The notes under the pieces were generated by a model that did no database searches, was not told where the DNA came from, and saw nothing but the letters and a program-made list of their open reading frames with translations. Shown one piece after another: positions 12,965 to 23,865 of a stretch of 64,000 bases of DNA. This DNA is from Prorocentrum cordatum (taxonomy: Eukaryota; Sar; Dinophyceae; Prorocentrales; Prorocentraceae). The position numbers and the translations under genes were made by a program. The stretch is from positions 1-64,000 of the forward strand of contig CAUYUJ010020740.1 of assembly GCA_963575745.1 (NCBI GenBank), read 5' to 3'. The number at the start of each line of letters is the position of its first letter. Within the stretch, counting starts at the first letter, position 1.

Positions 12965-13515
12965 AAGTTATTGGTTTTTGATTTCCAAAGAAGGGTTTTC
13001 GTTGATCCCCCCTGCCGGGAACCATTGTATGTTTTCAATTGAAGTGTGTCTCTCGGGGCTCGCACCCTGCTTTTCGGTTCAAGAGAAAGTGAAGTGTCAC
13101 CAAACTGCGCACCTGTTTCCCGGTTTACAGCAACAACGGTTCCCGCCTGATACTTTCTTACAAGGTATTCCCAAGTCGCGCTCTCGCGTTGGATTTCCTC
13201 GCAATGTATTCAGACGCCGCGTCCTCGACACTGAAGAATCAGACTCTCGCTGTGGATGTCCTGACGATTTGTTTGGGCATCGCGATATCGTACCCTTGAT
13301 TGATGCAGGACGCACGCTTCAGCAACCCGTCTGTCCCTTGCCCCGTCCTTCCATCCGTCCTCTCTTCCCCTGCCTATGGGGCTGTACGAAATACACGGTG
13401 CAGATAGGAAAGAGATACCCCTAAGGGGGTACGATCGAAGACGAAGTGGGCGGGTATCAAGGGTTTGGGATATACGTGTGGGACGCACGTGAGCAGATGA
13501 GAGCGAACAGTCTTA
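12965..13515. repeat. Modular dispersed repeat, copy 3
   Basis: Begins at gaagttattggtttttgatt and ends at gcgggtatcaagggtttggg and gagcgaacagtc. It is the shortest complete copy. Confidence 0.7.
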
Positions 13516-13599
13516 CGTAGCACCCCGCAGGTGCGGATAAGAGTGATGGGGGCGGTGGGACGTCGCAGTCTGCGAGACTCTGGAGAATGCCGCCGAAGG

Positions 13600-13660
13600 C
13601 GCCAAAGTTTCACACATTATACAAGGAGCCCGCCGCAGGCGCCGATTTTTCTTCAAACCA
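13600..13660. repeat. Single unit related to the 18.65-19.08 kb array, inverted
   Basis: gagcccgccgcaggcgccga followed by a t-run and cttcaaaccaatgtg is the reverse complement of units at 18650-19080. It forms the outer part of a mirror-symmetric block. Confidence 0.6.
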
Positions 13661-14085
13661 ATGTGTTTCGGTCGCGGGTGGGTCGCGGGTGGGTCGCGGG
13701 TGGGTCGCGGGGTGGGCCGCGGGTGGGTCGCAAGTGGGTCGCGGGTGGGTCGCGGTGGGGTCGCGGGTGGTCGTGGATGGGTCGCACGGTCGGTCGCGGT
13801 GGGTCGCGGGGTGGTCGCGGGCGGGTCGTGGGGTGGGTCGCGGGTGGGTCGCGGGTGGGCCGTGGATGGGTAGCAGGGTTGTTGGTCGCGGGTGGGTCGC
13901 GGCGTGGGTCGCAGGTGGGTCGCGGGGTGGGTCGCGGGTGGGTCGCGGGGTGGGTCGCGGGGTGGGCCGCGGGTGGGTCGCGGGGTGGGTCGCGGGTGGG
14001 TCGCGCGTGGGTCGCGGGGTGGGTCGTGGGGTGGGTCGCGATGTGGGTCGTGGGGTGGGTCCGGGTGGGTTGCGGGGGCGACAAC
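13661..14085. repeat. (gggtgggtcgc)n minisatellite
   Basis: Units of 10-12 bp, gtcgcgggtgg or gtcgcggggtgg. The reverse complement of this array lies at 18380-18650. Confidence 0.9.
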
Positions 14086-14087
14086 GC

Positions 14088-14089
14088 CA

Positions 14090-14144
<55 letters not shown>

Positions 14145-14145
14145 G

Positions 14146-14180
<35 letters not shown>

Positions 14181-14220
14181 GCAGCAGCAACAACAACAAC
14201 ACCAATGATAATAACAACAA
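14088..14220. repeat. (AAC)n microsatellite
   Basis: AAC repeat with CAG variants, the complement-strand counterpart of the TTG tracts elsewhere. Confidence 0.95.
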
Positions 14221-14239
14221 CGCAACACGCATAATCCTT

Positions 14240-14400
14240 ACCACGGATTCTCAATTCAGCCACGCACCCAGGGACAATGCATGACCGCTATGCCCCCTCA
14301 CTCTGAAAATGTATGTTGTTGTTGTCGGTGTTTTTGTTGTTGCTGTTGTTCGTAAGGACGTTACCTGGAGGCCCCGGGGGGGGGAGGGAAACGGGAAACG
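14240..14400. repeat. Linker block, inverted relative to 18270-18335 and 16805-16950
   Basis: cagccacgcacccagggaca and ccccctcactctga are the reverse complement of sequence at about 18265-18325. The following segment, with taaggacgttacctggaggc and repeated gggaaac, is the reverse complement of 16805-16945. Confidence 0.75.
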
Positions 14401-14404
14401 GGAA

Positions 14405-14845
14405 ACGTGGGGCTCCCTGTGGGGCCAGAGCCACGGTCCTCGAGAGATGTGTGCCGACATGAAGCCTCGGTGGGGCTCCCTGTGGGGCCAGGGCCACGAT
14501 CCTCGAGAGGGGTGTGCCGACATGAGGGCTCGGTGGGGCTCCCTGTCGGGCCAGGGCCACGATCCTCGAGAGGGGTGGGCCGAACTGAAGCCTCGGTGGG
14601 GCTCCCTGTGGGGCCAGGGCCACGATCCTTGAGAGGGGTGTGCCGAAATGAAGCCTCGGTGGGGCTCTCTGTGGGGCCAGGGCCACGATCCTTGAGAGGG
14701 GTGTGCCGAAATGAGGGCTCGGTGGGGCTCCCTGTGGGGCCAGGGCCACGATCCTCGAGAGGGGTGTGCCGAAATGAAGCCTCGGTGGGGCTCCCTGTGG
14801 GGCCAGGGCCACGATCCTCGAGAGGGGTGGGCCGGAATGAAGCCT
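14405..14845. repeat. 63-bp minisatellite, 7 units
   Basis: cggtggggctccctg recurs at 14468, 14531, 14594 and so on, with exactly 63 bp between starts. Each unit includes cctygagaggggtgtgccga. The length is a multiple of three, so frames stay open. It is related to the 90-bp minisatellites at 17.3 and 26.3 kb. Confidence 0.9.
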
Positions 14846-14859
14846 CGGTGGCGACGCCA

Positions 14860-15100
14860 CCACCGACGACGACTACTACTATTACAAGTACTACTATAAC
14901 GATTACTATCACCAATGCTACGACAACTTCTATTATATTACTGGTGATACGAATCCTCATGTTATTATTACTACTACCACTACCAATACGACAAACAATA
15001 CTACTGCTACTACTGCAACTATTACTACGACTACTACTACTACTACTACCACTACTACTATTACTACTACTACTACTACTACTACTATTACTACTACTAT

Positions 15101-15138
<38 letters not shown>

Positions 15139-15146
15139 TTACTTCA

Positions 15147-15181
<35 letters not shown>

Positions 15182-15303
15182 GACTACTACTACTACTACT
15201 ACTACTACGACTCATACTACTACTGCTACTACTGCTACTACTGCTACTACTACTAATACTACTACTACTACTCCTACTACTACTCCTACTACTCCTACTC
15301 CTG

Positions 15304-15348
<45 letters not shown>

Positions 15349-15624
15349 TTGCTACTACTACTACTACTACTCCTACTACTACTCCTACTACTACTATTAG
15401 TACTACTAACTCGTACTCTACTAACTACTACTACTACTACTACTACTTCTACTACTACTACTACTACTACTACGACTACCACTACTAGTACATAGCCCAC
15501 TACTACTACTACTACTACTACTACGACTACTACTACTACTACTACTTCTACGACTACTACTACTACATTTACTACCACTACCACTACCACTACCACTACC
15601 ACTACCACTACCACTACCACCACC

Positions 15625-15659
<35 letters not shown>

Positions 15660-15786
15660 CACTACTACTACGACTACGACTGCGACTGCGACTACTACTA
15701 CTTCTAACACTACTCCTACTATTACTACTACAACAAAAACTATTACTACTACTGATGCGACTACCACTACTACTACTACGACGACG

Positions 15787-15819
<33 letters not shown>

Positions 15820-15846
15820 GTTGCTGCTACTACGACTGCTACTACG

Positions 15847-15902
<56 letters not shown>

Positions 15903-16036
15903 GACTACTACGACGACGACGACGACTACTACTACCACTACTATTACTACTACTACTACAACTACCACCACCCTTACTACTACCATTACTACCACCACCA
16001 CTACTATCACTGAGACTGCTACTACTACTACTACTC

Positions 16037-16079
<43 letters not shown>

Positions 16080-16124
16080 GACTACTATCACGACGACTAC
16101 TACTAACTACTACTACTACTACTC

Positions 16125-16184
<60 letters not shown>

Positions 16185-16347
16185 ACTACTACTTACTACT
16201 ACTACTACTACTACTACACTAACTACTACTACTACTACTACTACTACTACGACGACGACGACGGCGACGACGACCACGACGACACGACGACTGACCACCA
16301 CGAATACTACTACACTACTACTACTACTATTACTACTACTACTACTA

Positions 16348-16396
<49 letters not shown>

Positions 16397-16430
16397 TTAC
16401 TACTACTACTACTACTACTACCTGTCCGCC
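14860..16430. repeat. (CTA)n microsatellite, about 1.5 kb
   Basis: CTA/ACT trinucleotide repeat with interruptions, including (ACC)n at about 15570-15640 and ACG-rich patches at 15900-15930 and 16245-16290. Leucine, threonine or valine frames here are artefacts. Confidence 0.95.
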
Positions 16431-16700
16431 CTAGTGTTCCCTATGGATTCCGTATGGTTCCCTATGGATTCCCTAGGGTTCCCTATGGATTCCCCAGGGT
16501 TCCCTATGGATTCCCTAGGGTTCCCTATGGATTCCCCAGGCTTCCCTATGGATCCCGTAGGGTTCCCTATGGATGCCCTAGGGTTCCCTATGGATTCCCT
16601 AGGGTTCCCTATGGATGCCCTAGGGTTCCCTATGGATTTCCCAGGGTGCCCTATAGATTCCTTAGGATTCCCTATGGATTCCCTAGGGTTCCCTATGGTT
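16431..16700. repeat. 21-bp minisatellite, ccctatggattccctagggt
   Basis: About 12 units of 21 bp. It is open in several frames (heptapeptide FPMDSLG in one), which I attribute to the period rather than to a protein. Confidence 0.9.
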
Positions 16701-17100
16701 GCTGGAGCCTCGCTGGTGCTCCCTCGCGTTTGCGTGGTCGACTCCAGTGCGGAGGTGGAAGGGTCGGACTGGAATCCGTATTCCTAGGTATTATGAAGAC
16801 AGAAGGGTTTCCCGTTTCCCGTTTCCCGTTTCCCGCCCCCCTCCCCCCCCCCCCATGGGGCTTCCAGCTAAGGTCCGTACAATAGGGTAGGGACAGCAAG
16901 GTAGAATGGGGCCTCCAGGTAGCGTCCTTACCTTGTTGTTGTTGGTGCCGTTGTTGTTGTTATTGGTGGTGGTGTTGTTGGTGTTGTTGTTGGTGTGTAT
17001 TGTTGGTGCTGGTGTTGCTGTTGTTGTGTATTGTTGTTTTTGGTGTTGGTGTTGCTGCTGCTGCTGCTGTTGTGGTGGTTGTTGTTGTTGATGGTGATGG
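16701..17100. other. Inverted linker block and TTG tract
   Basis: Repeated gtttccc at 16808-16832, a C-rich run, gcttccagctaaggtcc and ctccaggtagcgtccttacc mirror the block at 14345-14405. TTG repeats occupy 16930-17100. No gene is seen. Confidence 0.6.
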
Positions 17101-17180
17101 TGTTGTTCCCAACCATCCTGTGGTGTTGGGTCCGCGTTTTGGAGAGACAGCGCCCCGCGTCTCTTTCCTCTCCTCTCCTC
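17101..17180. repeat. Conserved flank of the 90-bp minisatellite
   Basis: ttcccaaccatcctgtggtg followed by ttgggtcc and cgttttg-agagac is the reverse complement of 27140-27190, which flanks the second 90-bp array on the corresponding side. Confidence 0.75.
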
Positions 17181-17229
17181 CTCCTCCTCCCCCTCCTCCC
17201 TCCTCCACATCCTTGCCGCTGCCCTCCGC

Positions 17230-18010
17230 ATGTTTCCGTTTCGGCACGCCCAAATACAGCGCTTCGTGGGCCCATAGGGAGTTCCACCGAAGGCCCTAGT
17301 GGCAGGGTTCGCACGCACTTCCACCTTCATTTCGGCGCACCCCTCACACGGTTCGTGGCCCCATGGGAAACACCGAAGGCCCCGGCGGCAGGGTTCGCAT
17401 GCAGTTTTTCATTTCGGCGCACCTTTCACACGGTTCGTGGCTTCATCGGGAGTTCCATCGAGGGCCCCAGTGGCAGGGTTCGCACGCAGTTCCGTTTTCC
17501 ATTTCGGCACATGTTTCACACGTTTCGTGGCCCCCTAGGGAGTTTCACCGAAGGCCCCAGTGGCAGGGATCGCATGGCGGCCTCGCCCCATTGCGGCACA
17601 CCCCTCACACGTTTCGTGGCCCCACGGGGGACTCCACCGAAGGCCCCAGTGGCAGGGTTCGCAAGGCGGCACCGCCCAATTTCGACACACACACACACAG
17701 ACACACACACACACACACACACACACCGCACGCTTCGCGACCCAGCTCCATTGCATGCCTCAGCGGCAGGGTTCACATGGCGGCGTCGCCTCCATTTCGA
17801 CACACCCCTCACACGCATCGCGACCCCATATAGAGCTCCACCGAAGGCCCCAGTGGCAGGGTTCGCATGTCTTCTTCTGCCTATTTTAACACACCCCTCA
17901 CATGTGTCGTTGCCCATAGGGAGCTCCGCCGAAGGCCCGAGTGGCAGCGCCCGCATGCGTCCCCCAGTCTACTTCGACACACCCCGTACACGTTTCGGTG
18001 TTTCCATTCA
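17230..18010. repeat. 90-bp minisatellite, inverted orientation
   Basis: Eight or so units around atttcggcacacccctcaca, cgtttcgtggcccc and ccgaaggccccagtggcagg. Spacing is near 90 bp, with one unit carrying an (AC)n expansion at 17688-17727. It is the reverse complement of the array at 26240-27110. Confidence 0.85.
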
Positions 18011-18379
18011 CGTTGCCGTGCTCCATCCCTCTCGCGGCGCGCTGCCTATGATGAGAAGGTGATCTCCTACGTTACTCGCAGCTGTAGATGGTTGGGTCCT
18101 TCGCCAGGCTAATGTCTTGTTCTTACTGTTGTGTTGTTGTTGTGTTGTTTTTGTTGTGGTGATTTGTTTTGTTTATTTTTGCTTTTGAGTTCTCAATTCT
18201 AAAGAATAATTTGTGTTGACCCCCCCCCCTGGTAACCATTGTATGTGTTGGGGCTCGCACCTGATCAGAGTGAGGGGGCCGAACGGTCATTCACTGTCCC
18301 TGGGTGCGTGGCTGAAGTGGAATTCCGCGGTGCGGATTCTTGTTGTTGTGTGTTGTTGTTTGTTGTTGTTTGTTGTCGT
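18011..18379. other. Module fragment, linker block and TTG tracts
   Basis: At 18185-18265 the beginning of the modular dispersed repeat is recognisable (aagaataatttgtgttgac, then ggtaaccattgtatg). At 18270-18325 a linker mirrors 14250-14305. TTG repeats lie at 18125-18165 and 18340-18375. Confidence 0.55.
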
Positions 18380-18650
18380 CCCACCCGCAACCTGCCCCGC
18401 GACCCACCCCGCGACCCACCCCGCGACCCACCCCGCGACCCACCCGCGACCCACCCGCGACCCACCCGCGACCCACCCCGCGACCCACCCCGCGACCCAC
18501 CCCGCGACCCACCCCGCGACCCACCCCACGACCCGCCCGCGGCCCACCCCGCGACCCACCCGCGACCCACCCGCGACCCACCCGCGATCCACCCGCGACC
18601 CACCCGCGACCCCCCCCGCGACCCACCCGCGACCCACCTTCGACCCAAAC
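18380..18650. repeat. (cgacccacccg)n minisatellite
   Basis: Units of 10-12 bp, cgacccacccgc or cgaccccaccccg, the reverse complement of the array at 13661-14085. Confidence 0.9.
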
Positions 18651-19090
18651 CACGTTCAAGGTACAAACCACAATTTTCGGCGCCTGCGGCGGGCTTTTTT
18701 GCATCCCTTCCAGGTGGAGAGCCCGCGACCCACCCCGTGACCAACTCGCGACCAACCCGCGACCCAAACCACGTTCAGGGTACAAACCATATTTTTCGGC
18801 GCCTGAGGCGGGCATCTTTTGCATTCGTTTCAGGTGGAGAGCCCGCGGCCCACCCGCGACCACGTTCAGGGTACAAACCACGTTTTTCGGCGCCTGCGGC
18901 GGGCATCTTTTGCATTCCTTCCAGGTGGAGAACCCGCGGCCCACCCGCGACCCAAACCACGTTCAGTGTACAAACTAATGTTTTGGGCGCCTGCGGCGGG
19001 CTGCTTTTGCATTTCTTCCAGGTGGTGGAGAGCCAGCGACCCACCCGCGACCCAAACCACGTTCACTGAACAAACCAATGCCGCACAAGC
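18651..19090. repeat. Five tandem units of about 90-120 bp
   Basis: Units begin near 18648, 18768, 18860, 18957 and 19056 with accacgttca. Each continues with a t-run, cggcgcctgcggcgggc, a t-run, gcattccttccaggtgg and agagcccgcgacccacc. Confidence 0.85.
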
Positions 19091-19234
19091 GCGGCGGCGG
19101 ATTTTTGCATGCCGTCTGAGCCCGCAAGGACCTCTTCAAGTTCCGCGCATCCACGCCAGCCCGTCCAGCAACTTTGCCCTGGCGAGTTGCCTTGATCAGA
19201 GAAATCGGGGAGCATAAAGTGGAAAAAAAGGATT

Positions 19235-19645
19235 GCGTTGCAGTTATCTCGGGAAAGGAGGGGGAGACAGGAGGAAAAAACAGGGGACGAGGAGGAAACG
19301 GAAGAAGAGAGGATGTAAGGATAATGTGGAGAAAGAAAAGGAGGAGGAGCAGGACGACGAGGAGGGGGGGGAGGGGGAGGAGGGGGAGGTGGAGGACGAG
19401 GAGGGGGAGGAGGGGGAGGATGAAGATGATGGACGACAATGGGAGGACGATGATGGAGGCCGATGAGGGGGAGGACGACAATGGGAGGACGATGATGAAA
19501 GGACGAGGGGGGGGGAGAGGGAGGACAAGGAAGAAGAGGAGGAGGAGGAGGACGAGGTGGAGGAAGAGGATGACGATGACGATGAGGACGAGGACGAGGA
19601 AGAGGAGGAGGAGGAGGAGGAGGAGGAGAGCGCCATCGACAGGGA
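19235..19645. repeat. Purine-rich GGA/GAC tract
   Basis: Dense GGAGGA repeats with gacgatgatg variants. Acidic or Ser/Pro-rich shadow frames only. Confidence 0.85.
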
Positions 19646-19739
19646 AGGTAGGGGCCACGAGGTCCGCCGGCTCGACGACGCCCGCGTCGCCCGCGCCCGC
19701 CCCCTCACTCTTACCCGCAATTGCGGGGTGCTACGTATC

Positions 19740-19985
19740 TTATTACAACGGAAGACGATGTCACCAAACTGGATTGTCGCCCCCCGGTTTGCAACAACAG
19801 CGGTTCCCGCCTGATATCTCCTCACAAGTGATTCCTAGATCGCGCTCTCGCGCGGGACCCCCTCGCCATTCATGCAGAGATCGAGCTCTCGCGTGGGACT
19901 TTCTCAATTTGTTCACGCGATGCGCCCTCGACGCTCAGGAATCACGCTCTCGCTGTGGATTCCCTCATGGTTTATTGCGAAGACC
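19740..19985. repeat. Modular dispersed repeat, partial (5' blocks)
   Basis: Contains cggtttgcaacaacagcggt, tcccgcctgata and three atcgcgctctcgcg-type units, then breaks off. The missing end blocks of the module appear at 20590-20945. Confidence 0.6.
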
Positions 19986-20589
19986 TTACGGCCGATGCCG
20001 CCGACCCTGTAGGCAGCGACGACGAAGACAATAGAGGTAGAGGAGTCCAAGATGCCCTCAGATGGTTCGAAGACGGCGCCAGATGCCTGCAAGGTTGTCC
20101 GAAGACAGCTTCAGAGGCCTCCTCCAGGGTTCGGGACCGGCTCCAGAGAGTGCCAAGATAGGTGAGGAGCGCCCTCAAGTGGCCCGAGAGGGTTGCAAGA
20201 CGGCATCAAACGAGGTTCAAAAGCGCCCGCAGAGGTTGTCAAGAGTGCCGCCAAAGGCTGCCAAGAGATTTTAAAAATGGCAAAAGGTCTCCAAGGAGCC
20301 TTAAGATAGGCTGAAAAAGCCCGCAGGCGGCCCTGGAGGGCCAACGGAACCCCAGGACGCAGAAGGATGAGAGGCGGGGGGCTGCGTATCCGAGGGGGGA
20401 GCCCCCCCGGGACTGGGGCCCGGGACCCCCCCCCCGGCGGTGAAGGGATCAAGGAAAGGGGCCTCCCTTCGACTGAAGGACAACGTTGTTCAATGTTTGT
20501 GTGGACTTGTGTGTGGGAGCCTTCGGAAAGCAGAAGAGGCGACGACGCTGTTGGGAAGACGGGGAAGCCTCTCCCACACGCCGACAGGG
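19986..20589. other. Degenerate short repeats, no gene
   Basis: Weakly repetitive words such as caagatgcc, gaagacagc and gttgtc-agag at 20010-20280, then GC-rich sequence with runs of C and G (20380-20435). It may be an insertion splitting a module copy (inference). Confidence 0.4.
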
Positions 20590-20945
20590 TCGGCGGATTT
20601 GGGTATCGCGCTGTCGCTCGAGGCTTCCTCGCGATTCGTGCAGGACGCACGCTTCAGCAATGCCCCGCGCTCTCGACCTGACCGCATGGGTCCGCTTGGG
20701 ACCGCCTGTGAGGGTCTACCCGCCCGATCTGCCCATTGGTTCTGAAAGTGTTTTCTTCTCCAAGCCCCTCTCCTGCTATTCTCTCTCGTGCTCCATCCTC
20801 CTCCCTCCCCCCTTGTCCCTTTCTTCCATCCGTCCTCTCTTCCGATGCCTTTTGGGGGGTACGATCGAAGACGAAGAGGGCGGGTATCGAGGGTTTGGGG
20901 TATACGTGTCGAGTACACGCGAGCAGATACTAGCGACCAGTCTTC
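20590..20945. repeat. Modular dispersed repeat, partial (3' blocks)
   Basis: atttgggtatcgcgctgtcg, a C/T-rich stretch, tacgatcgaagacgaagagg and gcgggtatcgagggtttggg, as at the ends of the other copies. Confidence 0.65.
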
Positions 20946-21059
20946 AAGTGATTGTTGTTGTTGCTGTTGCTGTTGTGGTTGCTGTTGCTGTCGTTGTTGT
21001 TGTTGTTGGTGCTGGTGATGATGTCGTTGTCGTCGTCGTCGTCATCGTCGTCGTCGACA

Positions 21060-21200
21060 TTGTTGAATTTTTGATTTCTGATGAAAACTTATTGTTGATC
21101 CCCCTCCGGAAACAGATGTGCTTTTTCAATTGGAGTGCCCCTCCTGGGGTACGCACCTTTTTGTTTTATCAGGGAACGTCTTCCTCCTTAAACTGTTGTT
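21060..21200. repeat. Modular dispersed repeat, 5' fragment
   Basis: acttattgttgatccccctc, then tcaattggagtgcccctcc, cut off where the next copy begins. Confidence 0.6.
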
Positions 21201-21204
21201 ATTA

Positions 21205-21860
21205 ATGTTGTTATTGAAGCCTCACTACTGGAGAATAGGTATTGTTGATCCCCCCCTCTGGTGACCATTGTGTTTTGTTCGATTGAAGTGCTTCTCTCTC
21301 TTGCATTTTTTCAGGGGAAGTCACAGGGCTCAAACTGGGCCCCTGGCTCCAAGTGTACATCAACAGCGGCTCCCGCCTGATACTTCCTCACAATGTATTC
21401 CCAGATCGCGCTCTCGCGCGGGACGTCCTGACGATTCATGTACGCATCGCGCTCTCGCGTGGGACCGCCTCGCAATTTATTCAAACGATGCGCCCTCGGC
21501 GCTCTGGAAGCACGCTCTCGCTTTGATTTGTTTTGCGATTTGCTTGAATCGCGCTATCGCTCGAGACTTGCTCGTGATTCGTGCAGAACCCACATTTCAG
21601 TAACCCTCCTGCTTGACCTCGTCGCCTGGGCCCGCCTTCCGACCTGCCCGCTATGGGTCTGCCCACCAGATCTGCCCGTCGGGTTCTAAGACCATTTGTG
21701 TCCTGCTCCTTGCCCCCCTCCTGCTAAGTTGTCTCGTGCTCCGTTATTCTCCCTCCCCCTTCCACCCGTCTTCTGTTTCCGTGTGTTAGGCAAAGGAGGT
21801 ACGATCGAAAACGACGAGGGCGGATACGGAGGGTTTGGGATATACATATGGATGGGCATG
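21205..21860. repeat. Modular dispersed repeat, complete copy
   Basis: From gagaataggtattgttgatc to gggcggatacggagggtttg. Very similar to the following copy. Confidence 0.7.
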
Positions 21861-21882
21861 GAACGATTGTTGTTGCATTCGC

Positions 21883-22560
21883 GACTGAAGAATAAGTATT
21901 GTTGACCCCCCTCCGGTGACCATTGTGTTTTTCAACTGAAGTGCTTCTCCCGAAACTCGCACCCTGTTTTTTACCCGGGAAAGTCGCAGGGATCAAATTT
22001 GGCCCCTGGCCCCCGGTTTACAACAAAAGCGGCTCCCGCCTGATATTTCTTCACAGCGTATTTCCAAATCGCGCTCTCGCGCGGGACGTCCTGACGATTC
22101 ATGTGCGCATCGCGCTCTCGCGTGGGACTTCCTCGCAATTTATTCAGGCGGTGCGCCCTCGGCGCTCAGGAATCGCGCTCTCGCTTTGTTTTTTGTTTTG
22201 CGATTTGCTTGAGAATCGCGCTATCGCTCGAGACTTGCACGCGATTCATGCAGGACCCACATTTCAGCAACCCGCCTGCTCGACCTCTTCGCCTGGGCCC
22301 GCCTTCCCGACCTGCCCGCTATGGGTCTGCCCACCAGATCTGCCCGTCGGGTTCTGCCACTTGTTTTCTGCTCCTTGTCCCTCTCCTGCTAAGTTGTCTC
22401 ATGCTCCATTGTTATCCCTCCCCCTTCCTCCCGTCATCTCTTCCCGTGTGTATGGGGCTGCAGTGCATTCGCGAGGCATGTGAGGAAGATATTCCCCCAA
22501 GGACGGGTACCGAGGGCTTGGGATATACGTGTTGATCGGCACGTGAGCAGATAGGAACAA
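21883..22560. repeat. Modular dispersed repeat, complete copy
   Basis: From gaagaataagtattgttgac to gggtaccgagggcttgggat and gagcagataggaacaaac. Confidence 0.7.
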
Positions 22561-23530
22561 ACATAATCAATGCACCCCTTCCGCTCCACCATGCTTTTGC
22601 CCTGCCTGCTCTCTCTCTCCTTGCACGCGTTGCCCGCCTACTGTACTTACTGACTTCTTCTGCTCCCGCGGCTAGTATACTTTGGCTTTGAGGAAACGGA
22701 AAAGGAGCGAGCTGCGGCGCGCGCGCGTGCGTCGGCCGGCGGGCCGGCCTCTTCCCTTCAGTGTTACCTTAGTGTGTGGTTGACGGCACTACCTTTTTCT
22801 TACCCATGTCATCTGCGGAGCCCACTGACCATGAGATACCATCGGAAAGGATCGCAGGAATTACGATTATCCAGTCATGCGGGAAGTGCACCATTCTCGA
22901 GCGGGCGTACGTGGAAGGGGGGTTCAGGCATTAGTTGCGAAGCTGGATGCGCACCACCCTGGAGCGGGTAGGAGGGAGGTGGCTTCGAAGAGGTGGAATG
23001 GTGCGCGCAGGAGATTGGGGGAGGGGATGGGGGACCCCCGTATCAGAATTTTGCAAATCTTACCAGGCATACCTTGACATTATTTCACGCTTTAGCGTGC
23101 CAGGTGGCACAGAGGCGCCTTGTGTTATATACGCAGAACCAGACATGTGTGTATACATATGTATGTATACAAATGTATATATCCAACAGGCCCCAAGGCA
23201 ACCTTGCGGGGCGCCAGGACCCCCCAGGGTGGCCCGATAGGATCGCCAGGGCCCTCTCCTGGTTTAGCGTCCTTCTCCAATTGCCTCTTCGTGTCATCCG
23301 TCGTCGTCGTCGTCGTCATCTCCTCCGCATTCCTCGCCCTGGCCCTCGTTATCTTCGTCCTCGTCCTTGTGCTTCTCTTCCTTGTCGTTGTCCTCATGCT
23401 CCTCGCTGTCCTCGCGTTCTCCACGCTGTCCTCGTCATCGCTTCTTGGTTGCCGTCGTCTTCTGTTTTTTCTCTTAGCAGCGAAGGCTGATCGGTTTCTA
23501 GTAGGGTCAATAGAGAGCATCATGACGCCC
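22561..23530. other. No gene seen; small TA and GTC repeats
   Basis: Contains gcgcgcgcgtgcg near 22718, a TA-rich patch at 23148-23200, and (GTC)n at 23298-23320 with further C/T-rich words to 23440. No supported frame. Confidence 0.4.
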
Positions 23531-23559
23531 CAGAGGGGGTCTGGGCGCGATCCGGGGAA

Positions 23560-23865
23560 GTGCCGGGGATTTTTGTTGCCAGCAGTTACACACTTCGTGG
23601 TCTTCGAGGCCTCAGAACTCCACTCACGGGCCACATTCTGAATGCCCGGAGCCAACTGTAGGCAACTTCGTGCTCTTCGGGTTCCCAGAACTCCACTCCC
23701 GGGCCACATTTTGACTGCCCGGAGCCAACTGTAGGCCACGTCGTGGTCTTCGAGTTCCCAGAACTGTTTTCTTGGGCATGATTTTGAATACCCAGAGCCA
23801 ACTGTAGGCCACTTCGTTTTCTTCGAGTTCCCAGAACTGTATTCTGGGGCCACAGTTTGAATGCT
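23560..23865. repeat. 72-bp tandem repeat, about 4 units
   Basis: ggagccaactgtaggc recurs at 23648, 23721 and 23793, with cttcgagttcccagaact and gggccacattttgaatgcc in each unit. Confidence 0.85.
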
